A stretch of 64,000 bases of DNA from Siphonodentalium dalli (GCA_032622095.1 CP136066.1:63332609-63396608); one strand, 5' to 3'; shown: positions 34,261 to 46,163, counted from the first letter of the stretch. Translations and numbers: made by a program. The notes: generated from the letters alone by a model not told the origin.

Positions 34261-37200
34261 TCAGTTAAATCGTTTGGTATCGTCGATGAACTTTTGGACG
34301 GCAATGAATATGTCGGCATTTTTGGTATTAGATATATCTACGGACCCATACAGTAATATTTTGACTTCCAAGTTCACGTTCAGATTGGCTAAATAACGAA
34401 CTCTTTCACGCTCGAATATTGGACAGTGGAGTAAGAAGTGCTCAGCAGTTTCTAATTCTCCACAGTCGCAAAATGGACTATTATTCAAATGATTGCAAAA
34501 CAGGTCATATTTCAGGTTACTGCAGTTTGTTCGCAGGCGACAGTGATAGATTTGGCTTGGTCTTCGGTACGCTATATAATAATATGACGGTATGATAATT
34601 CGATCGGTTAAAAGAAAATTCTTAAAGTCAGAGACAGATTCACATTCTTTCGCCTTTGGCGGAAGGTTGTTCCATAATTTGACGGTAGCTGGAAGAAATG
34701 AATTTTCGTATCTTGTCGCGTAAACTCTGGGAGTCCTGAGACCCTTTTGTCTGAAATTATAATTGGTTAGACTTCCAGATTCAATAGGAACTAGAGTATA
34801 CAAGTAAGGGGGCGTGGTTCTCCTAATCATTTAAAAAAATTGCACAAGTTTAGTTTTTTCTCTCCTGCTAGATAGTGAGTCCCAACCGGTTTCCCGTAAT
34901 AGTGATTGTTTGCTGCAGCTTCTAGTTGCTCCCGTGACTAATCTAGCAGCCTCGTATTGAATATCTTCCAGAGAGGTTGAATTTTCAACTGAGCAATTAC
35001 CCCATACCGAGGAGGCATATTCCAACACTGGACGGATGTATGACATGTATATGCTCTCAAGGGTTCTCCTGTCCAGAATGAATTTATATTTCCTCAGTAT
35101 ATACATTCGACTTGCGGCTCGATTTTCAATATCAGTGACATGATCTTTCCACGTACCGTCTCTGTTAAAAGTAAGACCTAAATGTTTGTGTGTTTCGACT
35201 TCTACAATATCCTTGTCCGACATCTGAAGGTGAGGGTGGACGAATATGTTATTTTTCCATGATACTAAAAGTGATTCTGTTTTCATGGGATTAAATTTCA
35301 CTAGCCATTTTTGAGACCATTCGAAAATCAGACTAATATCGTTGTTGATTACCTCTGCGGCAATAACTGGGTCTTCAATGGATAGAAATAAAGAGGTATC
35401 ATCAGCAAAAAGCCTTACATTGCACGTAACATTGTCTACAATATCATTAATGTAAATTAAAAAAAGAAGAGGGCCGAGTATGGATCCCTGGGGCACACCA
35501 GCTGAGACACAGCTCCAGCAGGAGTTCGAGTTTGAAACGATTACTCGCTGGTGCCGATTGTCCAAATAATTTTGTAATAGGTCATATGTTGGGCCGACAA
35601 TTCCCATTCTTTTCAACTTAAATAGTAAGCCCCGATGCCACACCTTATCGAATGCCTTGCTGATATCACAGAAAAGGCACCTAATTTCGTTGCCATTATC
35701 AAGAGAAGATATTATATAATGGTAAACATCTGTTAACTGAAATACTGTGCTATCTTGCGGAGTGAATCCCGATTGAAGGTTTATTAGAAGCATATTATCT
35801 CTTAAATATTCATTCATGTGAAGGTATATACACTTTTCGAAAATTTTGGACAGGCAACAGAGAAGAGAGACTGGGCGATAATTACTTGGGTCGGTGGCGT
35901 CGTCTTTTTTGTATATGGGACATACATTTGCCATTTTCCATTCAGGCGGGAAGAAAGATTTTTCAAGAAATTTCTTGAAAGCAAATACTAGTGGACCAGC
36001 TAGGGAGGATGCACAAAGTTTCAATATTCTTGGACTAATTCCGTCAGGGCCACTGGCTTTTGCCGTTTGAACACTTTTCAGTGATTTATATATTTCTTCG
36101 CGTGTGATAACGAATGTATCTAGTCTTGATTGAGTCTTGTATTCAAATGGCGGTAATTCTACTCTGTCTTCATTCGGGAGGGCAGAAATCGAGCAAAAGT
36201 ATTTATTAAAAATCTCAGCTTTTGATTCATTGTTGGTTGTAATCGAATCCCCATTTTTTAATGCCGGTATGTTTTTTCTGTCAGGGCCCATGAGTCGATT
36301 CATAGTTTTCCACCAAAGTGAAGATTCTGTGAAGCAATTTCCCAGTACTGACTGTGTTTTATCGATTAGTCTCTGCTTGGCACTCTTTATGCAAGAGGTG
36401 ACCTCGTTTCTTTTGGATTTATATCGGACCCAGGCATGATCGGTTTTCTTGCGCTTAGCGTTTGAATAAAGTCGCCTTCTTTGTCTAATTAGTCTGCGAA
36501 TTTGGCAAGTCATCCAACTAGGTTCGTCTTGTCGTATGGAAGCTATTTTATTTGGTATGTATTTTGAGGCTAAGTGATTTATTTTGTCTGTTAACGTACT
36601 CGCTATACGTGTATACTCTATCTCAGATAATTCTGAATTGTAATTCCATTGTTGGAGATCATTGTTCATTGCAGTAAAATCAGCTGCATCATAGTTCCAA
36701 ACTCTTCGCTTGATGACGCGATTCGATTTCACTACGTTTAGACTTAATTTCACTAATATTGGACAGTGATATCGAACCAGGTCAGCAAAAAAAGGGTCCA
36801 AAATTTCATATGATTCGACAAGAAGTGGTTTATTGGTCATACATAAGTCGAGAAGTGACAGTGAGCTCTCAGTAAAATATGTCGGTTCTTTGATAATTTG
36901 TGTCAGTCCAATTTTCTGTCGAATGTATCTTATTGGCGTTGTTTCGGTTTCTAGAACATTTGAATTAAAATCCCCAATGACCACGACATGAGAACAATGG
37001 CTATTGTCCATTGCCATATCGATCGAAGAATATATTTTCTCCCATAGTTGAACTGGCGAATCCGGTGGTCGATAAAAAGTTCCAAGCAGAAAGCGCGATG
37101 TTGGAGTTACAATTTCAAGCCATACGCATTCTACACCGAATGTTTTCAATTCTCGGTGTCTTTTGGAGTTTAATGAATTAGCGACATATACTGCGATACC

Positions 37201-37536
37201 ACCACCATGCGATGAGCGATTAAATCTCTCCGGATTATGGAATCCATGAATAGCAATTTCCGAATCTGATGTATCATTGGAAAGCCATGTTTCTGAGAAT
37301 GCTGCGATGTCATAGTCTACTATTTCAGCAGACAATGTATCCAGTTTGGGTTTTATGCTCTGAATATTTAGGCACATCAATGATAATTTTCTATCAGTTT
37401 TTGTATCGGACAAAGAGGGACCCGGGTTCAAGTGTACGTCATATGCTTGCATCAAGATTGATTTAAGTGTTTCTATTATAGCTCGCATTATATTGGATAT
37501 AGAATATTGTATCACTCTTGAAATGTATGTTTTCAC
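34261..37536 (-). pseudogene. LINE-D ORF2: 2A-like leader, endonuclease and reverse transcriptase
   Basis: The start is the ATG at 37536. Residues 1-32 form a hydrophobic/amphipathic leader ending in the 2A-like DVHLNPGP (33-40). The EEP follows (SLMCLNIQSI, FSETWLSND, GGGIAVYV, VVIGDFNSN). The usual SDH motif reads RYHCPI, so the Asp next to the catalytic His is lost. RT blocks are ASGPDGISPRILKL, YRPVSLLCCLSKIFEK, FCDISKAFDKVWHRG, SAGVPQGSILGPLLF and RLFADDTSLF (intact Asp pair). The C-terminal region ends with FCDCGELETAEHFLLHCPIF. One in-frame TAA (34831-34833) after codon 901 interrupts an otherwise open frame of about 1090 codons, so the copy is young. Confidence 0.88.
37417..37440 (-). 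other. 2A-like ribosome-skipping motif at N-terminus of LINE-D ORF2
   Basis: Codons 33-40 read DVHLNPGP. The 2A consensus is D-V/I-E-x-N-P-G-P, in which ribosomes skip the Gly-Pro bond. All residues fit except His in place of Glu. 2A-like leaders are known at the start of some APE-type LINE ORFs in invertebrates. The preceding hydrophobic helix (IIETLKSILMQ) is the usual context. Function with His is not certain. Confidence 0.7.
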
Positions 37537-37913
37537 ATTTTTGAGAACATTGAGATGGCGAGAACGCCTATTTCGAGTTATCTTTCTTAACTGCAGTCCT
37601 GATTGCGGAATGCAGAGACGATTCTATGTCAGTGTAATGATATGTCTTTGTGAGCATCCTTTCAATCAGACTGATTGGTATTAGGCTGCCACGTTCAATC
37701 ATGTAAAAACGAAGGAAAACCAAAAATGCAATGTCTCTTGGGACATACGTCGTCTGCATTAGTATGTATGTTAGGATTGCCAATGAAGATATAATATCTA
37801 GGTTTTTCTCGTCAGTACCCTTTAGTGCTCTCGAGTAGTACAAACCAGTCCTTGCCCTATGTGTCATAATATCAGTCATTGTTGTATGAGATTGAAATAA
37901 AAGGTCGACTCTG

Positions 37914-38231
37914 ATAGTATGAAACAAGGACAAGAACTAGGATGTGACAGTCGGTGGTTGGTGAGCACACAGACAATGCAGCAACAGCAGTATAACAGAT
38001 TAAGTTGTGGAACAAACAACTTTAGCAGTTAATTGGCATTCAATTGCAATGTAAATCAAGGAGTTAATGGCCATAGTATGAAACAAGGACAAGAACTAGG
38101 ATGTGACAGTCGGTGGTTGGTGAGCACACAGACAATGCAGCAACAGCAGTATAACAGATTAAGTTGTGGAACAAACAACTTTAGCAGTTAATTGGCATTC
38201 AATTGCAATGTAAATCAAGGAGTTAATGGCC
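37914..38231. repeat. 159-bp exact tandem duplication within LINE-D
   Basis: The unit begins ATAGTATGAAACAAGGACAA and ends GGAGTTAATGGCC, with copies at 37914-38072 and 38073-38231 that appear identical. It covers the ORF1 tail and the spacer before ORF2. Identity indicates a recent event. Confidence 0.9.
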
Positions 38232-40122
38232 AAAACGTGGTCAGACTTAAATAACACGTCTATCCAAAACGGAGAGAGTAATTCACATGCAATAAAACAC
38301 TCACTATCAATGGTCAAGATAAGCCTTGATGTCAGATAGCTCACTTTCAATGCCAAAACATCGTCAGTCACGTGCATCCCATCAAAGTTAGATGATCCTG
38401 CCTGGGGGCTTGGCTGACTTGGATCACATACTGTTCCAAACCGAATGTTAGCACCTAGCAGTTCTACTCCCTCATTGCTAGGGTGCCAATTATCATGAAA
38501 TAAATTATCCATTACTCGTGTTGTTCCAGATTAAATAAAGCTTGCAGCGTTGTCAATGAACTCACAACCAAGTTCAACACATACGGCTTTGTAGGCCCTG
38601 TTTGCGCTCCATATGATTTTATTGGCCCCCGCTCTGCTTGGAGTCGGCAACACAGAAGAGATTCTGATTTTCGCCTCGGGATATAACTGGTGAATTTTAT
38701 TCAGGAAGCCCTGCAGTTGTTGGGTTTCCGTATATAATCCATTACGACACGAGTTGATGCCAACATGAATAGTAACTTTCGCAATGTTATGGCGAATTAA
38801 ATTTCGCTCATCATTTAACCATCTGAGCAATCCATCAAGTCTAAGACCACCGTTCGACACTTTCTTCACATATTCTCCATTGTTGGCAAGCCTCCGGGGA
38901 TCAACATATCGCAATACTGAGTCACCTATGACCAAGTGAACTGTCCGATGAGGCTCAGCATTGTGCAGCGGGGGGCCTCGTCCATATGATTTTGTTGGAA
39001 CTGAGAATGACTCATCTCTTTGTGTTTCGAATTTGTTATACGTCGTGATAGACGGTACCACTATGTGTTCCCCTGAAACGATTGGTTTATGGTTACTCTG
39101 TTCATCAGCTGTTAATTTTGGTGACCACTTTGGAGCTTTCGGATTTAGTTTCTGTGGCGTCAACATACTCTTCTCGTTGGCCTCCAGCTTCTCTGCTTTC
39201 ATAGCCTTCCGAAGATTATTGTTTTCCTCTCTTAGCTGATGAATTGTCCTGTCATGTTTCTTGATTTCGTTTTTTAAATTCACAAAATCTCGTTCATGTG
39301 TTTTTTGAATATTTTTCAATTGTGCATTTTCCTCTTCCAAAGTAATGAAACGAGATAAATTGACTGAATTGTTGTCCATATGATTCGATTTAACTACTTC
39401 CACAATATTTTGAAGTTCCGCCACCATCATCCTTAGGTTTAAATTAGAGACTTTGTCATTATACAACGGAATCGACTTGCGGGCTGATTTGGTAACATGT
39501 TTGCTCACAATCCGCAGATGCGTTCCAGGTGTTCTGGGGATAACACTTTTACAGGCGATCGGATGGTCTATTGAACTGGGCATATCATCCCAATCAGATT
39601 CCTTAGAATGTTGATCACTCCTACCAACCGAACAAAATCCTTCTTCGAAAACAACGGGTAGCTCTTTATCAACCCACAATCGAACGTTCTTCTTCGACCC
39701 TTGCACCATAAATCTGCTGGTGGTTTTATAAATGTGTAAAGTCACCTTCCCGATTTTTCCCCTGGATACTTCTATTTGTTCGTCAACAACAAAGTCAGCC
39801 TTGTTTCTTGCAACAAACCATTTTGAATTGTTCTGTTCCCTTTCTATTATGTCGTCCCAATATCTAACACAAAGTTAGTTGTAGTAGCTGTTAAATCTGG
39901 TGGTGTCCACATCAAATGTTATACATTTACCACCGTCCTTCACCACAGCCCTTTCCAAATCTTCCGTAAATAATATTTCTCTTTTTATGAGATTTTCTTG
40001 ATTTACTGTGTAGTTGCGTGTCGTTGACCTGTGTAGATTGGTGTAACACGGCTGATGTCAGATTCACCTACAACGTCACACGTGTCGTCAAAATCCGAAC
40101 ATTCATCCATATCCATATTCAT
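38159..40122 (-). pseudogene. LINE-D ORF1: coiled coil plus SGNH esterase
   Basis: A possible start is the ATG at 40122 (MNMDMDECSDFDD). A frameshift near 40015 and an in-frame TAA near 39880 break the N-terminal part (KDGGKCITFDVDTTRF, KWFVARNKADFVVDEQ). From 39745 the frame is open: a coiled coil with heptad-like ENAQLKNIQKTHERDFVNLK and LREENNNLRKAMKAEKLEA, then an SGNH hydrolase domain with HLVIGDSVLRYVDPRRL (block I Ser), VTIHVGINSC (Asn block) and, after one in-frame TAA near 38523, DNLFHDNWHPSNEGVELL (block V Asp and His). Esterase-containing ORF1 proteins of CR1/L2 elements form trimers and bind RNA. The lipid or ester substrate is unknown. Confidence 0.75.
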
Positions 40123-40139
40123 AATGATAGCTATAGAAA

Positions 40140-40215
40140 TCCACTATAAGAAATTAACATAAGAAATCTACTATAAGAAATTAACATAAAAAATCCACTG
40201 TAAGAAATTAACCAG
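40140..40215. repeat. Short tandem repeat, about 26 bp, three units
   Basis: AAATCCACTATAAGAAATTAACATAAG is repeated three times with small changes. It lies just upstream of the LINE-D ORF1 start and may mark the 5' end of the element. Confidence 0.7.
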
Positions 40216-40320
40216 AAACGGAATTCATTCGGCATACAGCACCACTGTCTTTAATTAGCACCGCATGATATTAACCGGAGCTCGATCAAAACACGTCTGG
40301 TCAGCTCGGCAGCTAGCCAC

Positions 40321-40412
40321 AGATGCAAGTTTATGAAAAAGAAAAGTCCTATTGACAGTATCAAATGCTTTGCGAAAGACAACGAATGCACAATATACAG
40401 GTTTGCCAACGC
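40321..40412 (-). pseudogene. 92-bp LINE-C reverse transcriptase fragment
   Basis: From GATGCAAGTTTATGAAAAAG to GGTTTGCCAACG the sequence matches 31543-31630 within the LINE-C RT with only a few mismatches. On the minus strand it is the KAFDTV block. It sits close to the 5' end of LINE-D. Confidence 0.8.
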
Positions 40413-40419
40413 ATCATTC

Positions 40420-41480
40420 ATGTATAACATACAGAACATCTCAATTAAAGTACGTTACGTTGAGCGTTTCTTCAGTACGAGAAATAATTTGAGGTTAAAT
40501 CACACGACACGGAAGTCATTCGGTTAAGATTAAGTATCACATTTAAGTTGTAACTGAGAATTTTTTTTTCAACCAGTGATGAACGCTATGTGGCAGATAC
40601 AAGCATGTGTGACTTGCGTGCACATACGCGCAACCGAAACCGCATAAAGTGCACCCGGACTCTCACACAGAGATGCGCATAAACGGAAGCACTTTGATCA
40701 CCCATCGTATCCTATTATGATACAACACATGCCAATAACGAGAGAACAGATAGTAATTTGAAACATGTTTAACGAAAAACACTAAACTAATCACAACTAA
40801 GGATATTTTCCAAAATGTTGCACGCGTCGCCTTTACAATAGCTTTATAGTGCAGCCCTGATATTTCCAACTATATATGAAGAAACTGAGAAAATATACTC
40901 GGCCAACAGCCTTTCTTAAATTCCAACCTTACTCAGCGATTCATTCCATATTGACATAATTCCGTTATGACTGTACCGCGAATTATCTGCACATTGTTTT
41001 GGTCGTGCAACGAAATGTGAACTATTTTAATCCATACGCCTTATGCATTATATGAACATATCATATCACCCGAAATATTCTGCGTGGCTGGATGATCCCC
41101 AATCGGTACCTTAAGCGTTCTAACTGTTGGATTATCTCAACCTGACCCCCCTCCTAAGATTGGAAAATTTGCAACTGAAATTTTGACCAATTAAACAAAA
41201 ATTCCCCACTAATAAATGGTTGGAAAATCAAACAATGAGAACAATTTCAAAATATATGTGGTGAACAATTTCCAACTAATGCTGTGTCAGGCATGACACT
41301 ACCAAATGTTGAAATTTGTTTACCCCCCCCCCCTGTCGCCACGTCCCTGTATCCAAGTCATAGTTAGGTTACGTTGGTATTCAATATTGGCAAAGTTATT
41401 AATACATAGACAGGGCACATTCGCCATAATCACCTTCGCAAACACACCAAATCGATTGCTCTCATATACACAAAGATACC
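40420..41480. other. Intergenic DNA, no gene seen
   Basis: No supported gene. The stretch includes homopolymer runs (T9 at about 40560, C10 at about 41324) and otherwise unremarkable sequence. Confidence 0.4.
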
Positions 41481-42000
41481 CGTTGTACCCACTTGTTTAC
41501 TCTCTACTGCAGTTTCACATGTCTCGTCCAAACATTAACCCGCTTCTTCCCTTCGCATTCAACATCTGTATACTCCACCTCTTCATTCTCTACTTCAGTT
41601 TTACAACTTTTCTCGTCCACGTCATCAACCTGCTTCTCCTCTGCACTTAGTGTATCAGGTGTGTGTGCAGTTATGCCAGAGGGCAGTGGTTCTCACTATA
41701 TATAGTCTCCACAAACTTTATTCTATATGTTGATTTCTTCATTTCAGCCATATATTTTCCTTCAGTTTTCTTGGAATAATACATATTACATATCCCATGC
41801 ATGCTCACTCTCTACTGCCGTCTCAGGACAAGTCTATATCTCTCCACACTCTCGATGATATGATACCACATACAACTTTTCTCGACAACTGTCCTACTCG
41901 CATACACACTCTCTACTGCATCCAGTATCCGGACAAGACTCGTCAATACTCTCCATATCCATCTGCATACAACTTTCCTTGATAACTGTCTCCCTCATCT
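41481..42000. repeat. Degenerate repeat with CTCTACTGC words
   Basis: CACTTGTTTACTCTCTACTGCAG, CTCACTCTCTACTGCCGTCTC and ACACACTCTCTACTGCATCCAG, each followed by a CTCGTC/ACAAG stretch, recur irregularly at spacings of 100-300 bases. It looks like an old minisatellite or part of an unidentified element. Confidence 0.35.
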
Positions 42001-42319
42001 GCTCATTCTACATTGACAACTAATCGTAGTGTTTTGTATAACGTTTATTTGTGCATGGAAATGTACCATTATCATGTTAACTTCGATATTTCCAAATCAT
42101 TTTACACTCCTCTACTAAATATGAAATATCTGGACACAATAAACAAATACTCAACGAACGATTTCTAGCTATTATTACAATAGTATAATCCATGTAACAC
42201 ATTGCCGTATGTCGTAGTACTCGCAGTGTATTTCGTGTAACGAAAGCGCCATTTGATGCTTTTCAGATATATAGAAGATGTATGGTATATTATCATATAT
42301 TTGTGTTATATAAGAAACT

Positions 42320-42815
42320 AGCCGATGAGCCCGACGTTGTCCGGGCTATTCAAAAACCAAATATCAAGTCGATAGCTCCACCCGTTTCCGAGATCTGGAC
42401 TGCGCATGCGCGAAGCTGGCGTCGCACGGGCTCAGCGACCCGATAAAATTCGTATCCGGGGCAAGATACATTCACATAGAAAATTTCAAGTCGATAGCTC
42501 CACCCGTTTCCGAGATCTCGTCTGCGCATGCTCAAAGCTGGCGTCGCACGGGCTCGGCGACCCGATAAAATTCGTATCCGGAGCAAATACATTCACATAG
42601 CAAATTTCAAGTCGATAGCTTCACCCGTTTCCGAGCTCTCATCTGCGCATGCGCGAAGCGGGCGCCGCACGGGCTCGCAAATACGACAACGTCCACCGCC
42701 TGGTCAAACTACATACACGTACCAAGTTTCGTCCCGATCGGTCGAGAATCGTAGATTTGTATAAATGCAAACAAACATACATACAGACAGACAGACAGAC
42801 AAACAGAGGTCTTCA
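42320..42815 (+). mobile_element. RTE-type SINE/LINE 3' end with triplicated core
   Basis: A GC-rich unit of about 120 bases is repeated three times, each copy carrying AAGTCGATAGCTCCACCCGT, TTCCGAGATCT, GCGCATGCGC and GTCGCACGGGCTC (starting near 42363, 42486 and 42607). It ends with AAGTTTCGTCCCGATCGGTC and a tail of (CATA)n and (GACA)n to about 42803. Such a tail with a ..TTTCAAGTCGATAGC..TTTCCGAGAT block is typical of RTE LINEs and the SINEs that borrow their 3' ends. No RT is present. Confidence 0.55.
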
Positions 42816-42825
42816 AAATATATAT

Positions 42826-42960
42826 GAGATGAACGCGGTTTCAATGTGGTCATGGGATTTTGACCCCGAGAAAAATTCAGCAAACTGCATGAACCCCGAA
42901 GTTGAATTTTTATTGCGGTCAAAACCCATGACCACGTTGAATCCGCCGTTTATTATCTAT
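42826..42960. mobile_element. Palindromic MITE, about 135 bp
   Basis: The left arm (AACGCGGTTTCAATGTGGTC, ATGGGATTTTGACC) and the right arm (its complement, ending CACGTTGAATCCGCCGTT) are inverted over about 55 bases. It directly follows the RTE-type tail. Confidence 0.7.
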
Positions 42961-43744
42961 ATTTATATACTTAAATTCATTATCAACTAGGATTGTCTGT
43001 CCTTCCCACTATTTATTCAACTTTAAATAAACGCATGTAGTACAGTTCTGACAGTTCGAATCCTCGCTTTTTAGAAAACAAAACACTGTGAGAATCCGTT
43101 GACGGAGAGCTGGGAAAATCAATTTCACAGTAAAGTATACACATATGACGAAATGTCTTGTTTAGCTTGTGATAAATGTAGACGTGTTGATTTCAAGAAT
43201 GATAATATCTGAAACTAACCATTAAGTTTCTGTTGTGGGTGATAATAAATTGACAACACGCCGTTCTGCCATAATGATAAATTTGTGAGGTCGTGGGTTG
43301 TGTAATCAGAGGAGATGAGTTTTAGGTGCAGGGTAACAACATTGATTATAGACCAAAACAAATTGCTTGCCAAATCCGGACGTGCTGAATAGTCAAGCAG
43401 TCGTTCATGTCCGATAATCCCCGGTGATTTCCGGGATCAATGAGTTCATAAACCTATGAACGACATTGACAGTGACGTCACGTTACGTTCATACGTTTAT
43501 GAACACATTGACTCAGGGGGCGTGTCTACCGTAACGCTATGGGGAAATCGGAAGCGATATTAGGGTGTGTTTACATTGCTGTGGATCTGTATACAGATAT
43601 GTGTGAAGTCACGTGTCGCGGATTGTTGTGATCACAACATGATTACGCATAGTGTACGGGCGCTCGTCAGTACGCTGGTAATTGACAATACACTATGAGT
43701 GTAAATGAGCTTAAATGCAAATTGGGATTCATTAACTCAATTTT
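42961..43744. other. Intergenic DNA, no gene seen
   Basis: No coding sequence recognised. The segment at 43440-43495 has small inverted words around GTTCATAAACxTATGAAC and a CRE-like TGACGTCA (CAGTGACGTCACG at about 43471). Confidence 0.4.
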
Positions 43745-44330
43745 TGGTTGAAACATAAGAAAAAGAAAATGTCTTTGATATAATTGCACTTAGCGAAGTT
43801 TTTAAAATAAATAACGCAGCAGAATTATCCCTATCCGGATATCAGAATATCGAATACAAAACGAGACCAGAGACCGATGAAAGGTAGAGGTGGAGTCGGG
43901 CTCTTTATTCGGGAATATCTTTCATATTGTGCAATACCTGATATATCTGTATTCATTCCACATGTGATAGAAACGATTTTTGTTGAACTTAATCCAGGCA
44001 AACCAAATCGATGCATAATTGGCAGCATATATAGAACAAACACTGCTCCGAGGGCAGATATTGACAAATTTATGAAAGAGATTGATGGCATTATGGGTAA
44101 ACTAAATCAAACAAACTGTAAAGCATATCTTATAGGTGACTTCAATATAGATCTTTTGAATTTCGACAATCATGAAAAAACGCGTACATTCCTCGATAAC
44201 GTATTCACTCTCAGGTCCACACCTAGCATTACGAAACCAACCAGGTTAACTGAACACTCTGCTACTTTAATTGATAATATCTTCAATAACAACCTGTCTG
44301 AAAGAACATTAGAGATGACTTAAGATCGAA
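43745..44330 (+). pseudogene. LINE-E endonuclease (EEP) fragment
   Basis: Coding can be read from ENVFDIIALSEVFKINN (about 43770) through GRGGVGLFIREYLSY, IGSIYRTNTAPRADIDKFMK and AYLIGDFNIDLL (GDFN motif intact) to SITKPTRLTEHSATLIDNIF. It breaks at a stop at 44321-44323 before the SDH motif. One frameshift lies near 43870. It is a fragment of a non-LTR retrotransposon endonuclease of the same family as 750-1330, with no RT attached. Confidence 0.75.
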
Positions 44331-45587
44331 CTATTGAACACGGTTCGTAATATAAGAGCATGTGGTCGATATAAAAGTTAAAAAAGACTCGCCGGCGCCC
44401 GAATATTCACCGGAACGAAATAACGGGTAACACTAAAATGCGTAGGCCTATTGCTTGAATGTAACTATACTCATCACCTTATGTTATAAAGTTGTATGAA
44501 CGCCAGAAAAAATGAAAATCAGCTAATATGTTTACGTCAGCACAAATGCACACCCCACGACACGTCCATCTATAAACCGACAAATGTATGTTTGTTGTTT
44601 AATGCGAGTGCCTACATATACGAATGGAGAACATTTGTGATAAAAACATCTTTGTCAAGTTTGTGCCCATCTCCGGCACAATATAATTTGTTTCATGATA
44701 TCAAAGATAACTCAACATAAGCGATGACTCGCTTATTGTTAAATCCTCTTCACCCTCGTATATTCTAAATCATGGCATAAATAAACTTTTGTAAAAAAAT
44801 ATATTATATATGTTCTTTGAGGGTAGAATTAAATATTTGTTAAACCAAAGATATGCCCGTCTATATACAAACATAATTTCATGAAGAAAAAAAAAACATA
44901 TTGCCCGGCCCCCTCCACCCTGACAGTCGATCTCTGACTACAACGGAATTACTTTGACGACAATAATTTGCGTTAAGCCACTCCATTATATTCCTCATAT
45001 ATACACCATTACATGAATACACACATGACATATTCGAGGAAGTCTGTTATTATTAGTTCGGAGGAAATTGATGACAAACATGTTTATTTAAGTGACTCTC
45101 TCCGACATGACAATGCATATCCAGGCAGTACTAAAACTGATGAGAACAGTTTAGGAATGTTAATTCCTAAGTGACTCTCCCCGGCACCACACTGCATACC
45201 CAGGCCGTACTCAATACCATCTGGTTTTGATCAAAACCAAAATTAGTTTCATATGTGGGACAAAGTTCAAAACCATTTTTTTAATAAAAAAAACCCCAAC
45301 CTTTGTACAAAACTTTGTATCGACAGATCTAATGTTAATCTGCCCAAAATCAATCGATGAAGTCGCCGAATGTCTGTTGTGTACTTAATGTGTTTCTTTA
45401 TTTCGTTTCTTGGTTATGCTACATTTTGGATCTACGTAAACAACCAAAACATTTACATGTATGTTGGTCACTTCGGTTGGTTCTCCAACCCGGACAAACA
45501 TGAATGGGAACCAATGTGTGTATCGCTCCGTCTGATTTCAAGACTATAACGTGACTATCGAAACATGGTCTATTGTTCGTCTGATAG
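44331..45587. other. Intergenic DNA, no gene seen
   Basis: Nothing supported. A diverged duplicate at about 45090-45215 shares AGTGACTCTCxCCGxCA and GCATAxCCAGGC. Homopolymer A and T runs are common. Confidence 0.4.
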
Positions 45588-45692
45588 TTGCTATATACAT
45601 GTAGTGTGGTACATATGATAGTTTCTATATACATGTAGTCTGATACATACTGAAAGTTGCTATATACATGTAGTGTGGTACATATTTTTCGA
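45588..45692. repeat. Tandem repeat, 33-36 bp, three units
   Basis: GTTGCTATATACATGTAGTG starts at 45588 and 45657, with a GTTTCTATATACATGTAGTC unit at 45621. All three continue with a GGTACATA- or GATACATA-like end. Confidence 0.8.
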
Positions 45693-46003
45693 CTGTTTGT
45701 ATATGTTCCAAAGTAGTTATTTTTTACGAATATTAATCCAAATTTACAGCACACACCGTCATTCGTATATATTAATTAAATAGTGACTCTCGATGGCGAA
45801 TAAATTTGCGTTAATTTGTCGCCTATTGTTGCGTTCCGAATCGATATGTAAATATTCACAATGAAGTTTAGATTTTTTGCAGACTTAGGTGGTATGTAGG
45901 AAAATGTGCACACATGGGTCACTTGACGAGGGGAATATAACTGGATATATGCATTTGATCGCAGATGACCAAAGGCTCTATCCAGAACTAATTTACTGGA
46001 CTC

Positions 46004-46163
46004 GTTTTGTAAATTCCGCTATAGAATGGGGACTCGTTGTAGAACCTCTATTTCTTTTATCCAGAGAGTTTCTCAGTCAACACGTTTGTAAATTCCGCTA
46101 TAGACTGGGGACTCGTTGTAGATCCTCTATTTCTTTTATCCATATTGTTTCTCAGTCCAATCA
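46004..46163. repeat. Tandem duplication, period about 79 bp
   Basis: GTAAATTCCGCTATAGAATG followed by GGGACTCGTTGTAGA and CCTCTATTTCTTTTATCCA occurs twice in direct succession (about 46004 and 46083) with a few differences. Confidence 0.8.

Larger units (their letters stand above)
33935..40240 (-). mobile_element. LINE-D: CR1/L2-like retrotransposon, nearly complete
   Basis: This 6.3-kb minus-strand element has ORF1 (coiled coil plus SGNH esterase), a spacer with a 159-bp tandem duplication, ORF2 (2A-like leader, EEP, RT, Cys-rich end) and a 3' end reading GAGAATAAAATATTGTTT near 33935. ORF1 with an esterase domain and a Jockey-superfamily RT point to the CR1/L2 group. It is the best preserved LINE in the window. 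Confidence 0.8.

Noticed and set aside
37914-38231. CRISPR-like direct repeats
   Set aside because: Only two adjacent identical 159-bp units with no spacers, inside a eukaryotic LINE.
42350-42764. Arg-rich frames in several directions
   Set aside because: They are readings of the triplicated GC-rich RTE-type unit, not genes.
45419-45754. 111-codon minus-strand frame with repeated TTLHVYSN
   Set aside because: The repetition is the 33-36 bp tandem repeat read through; no domain or splice evidence.
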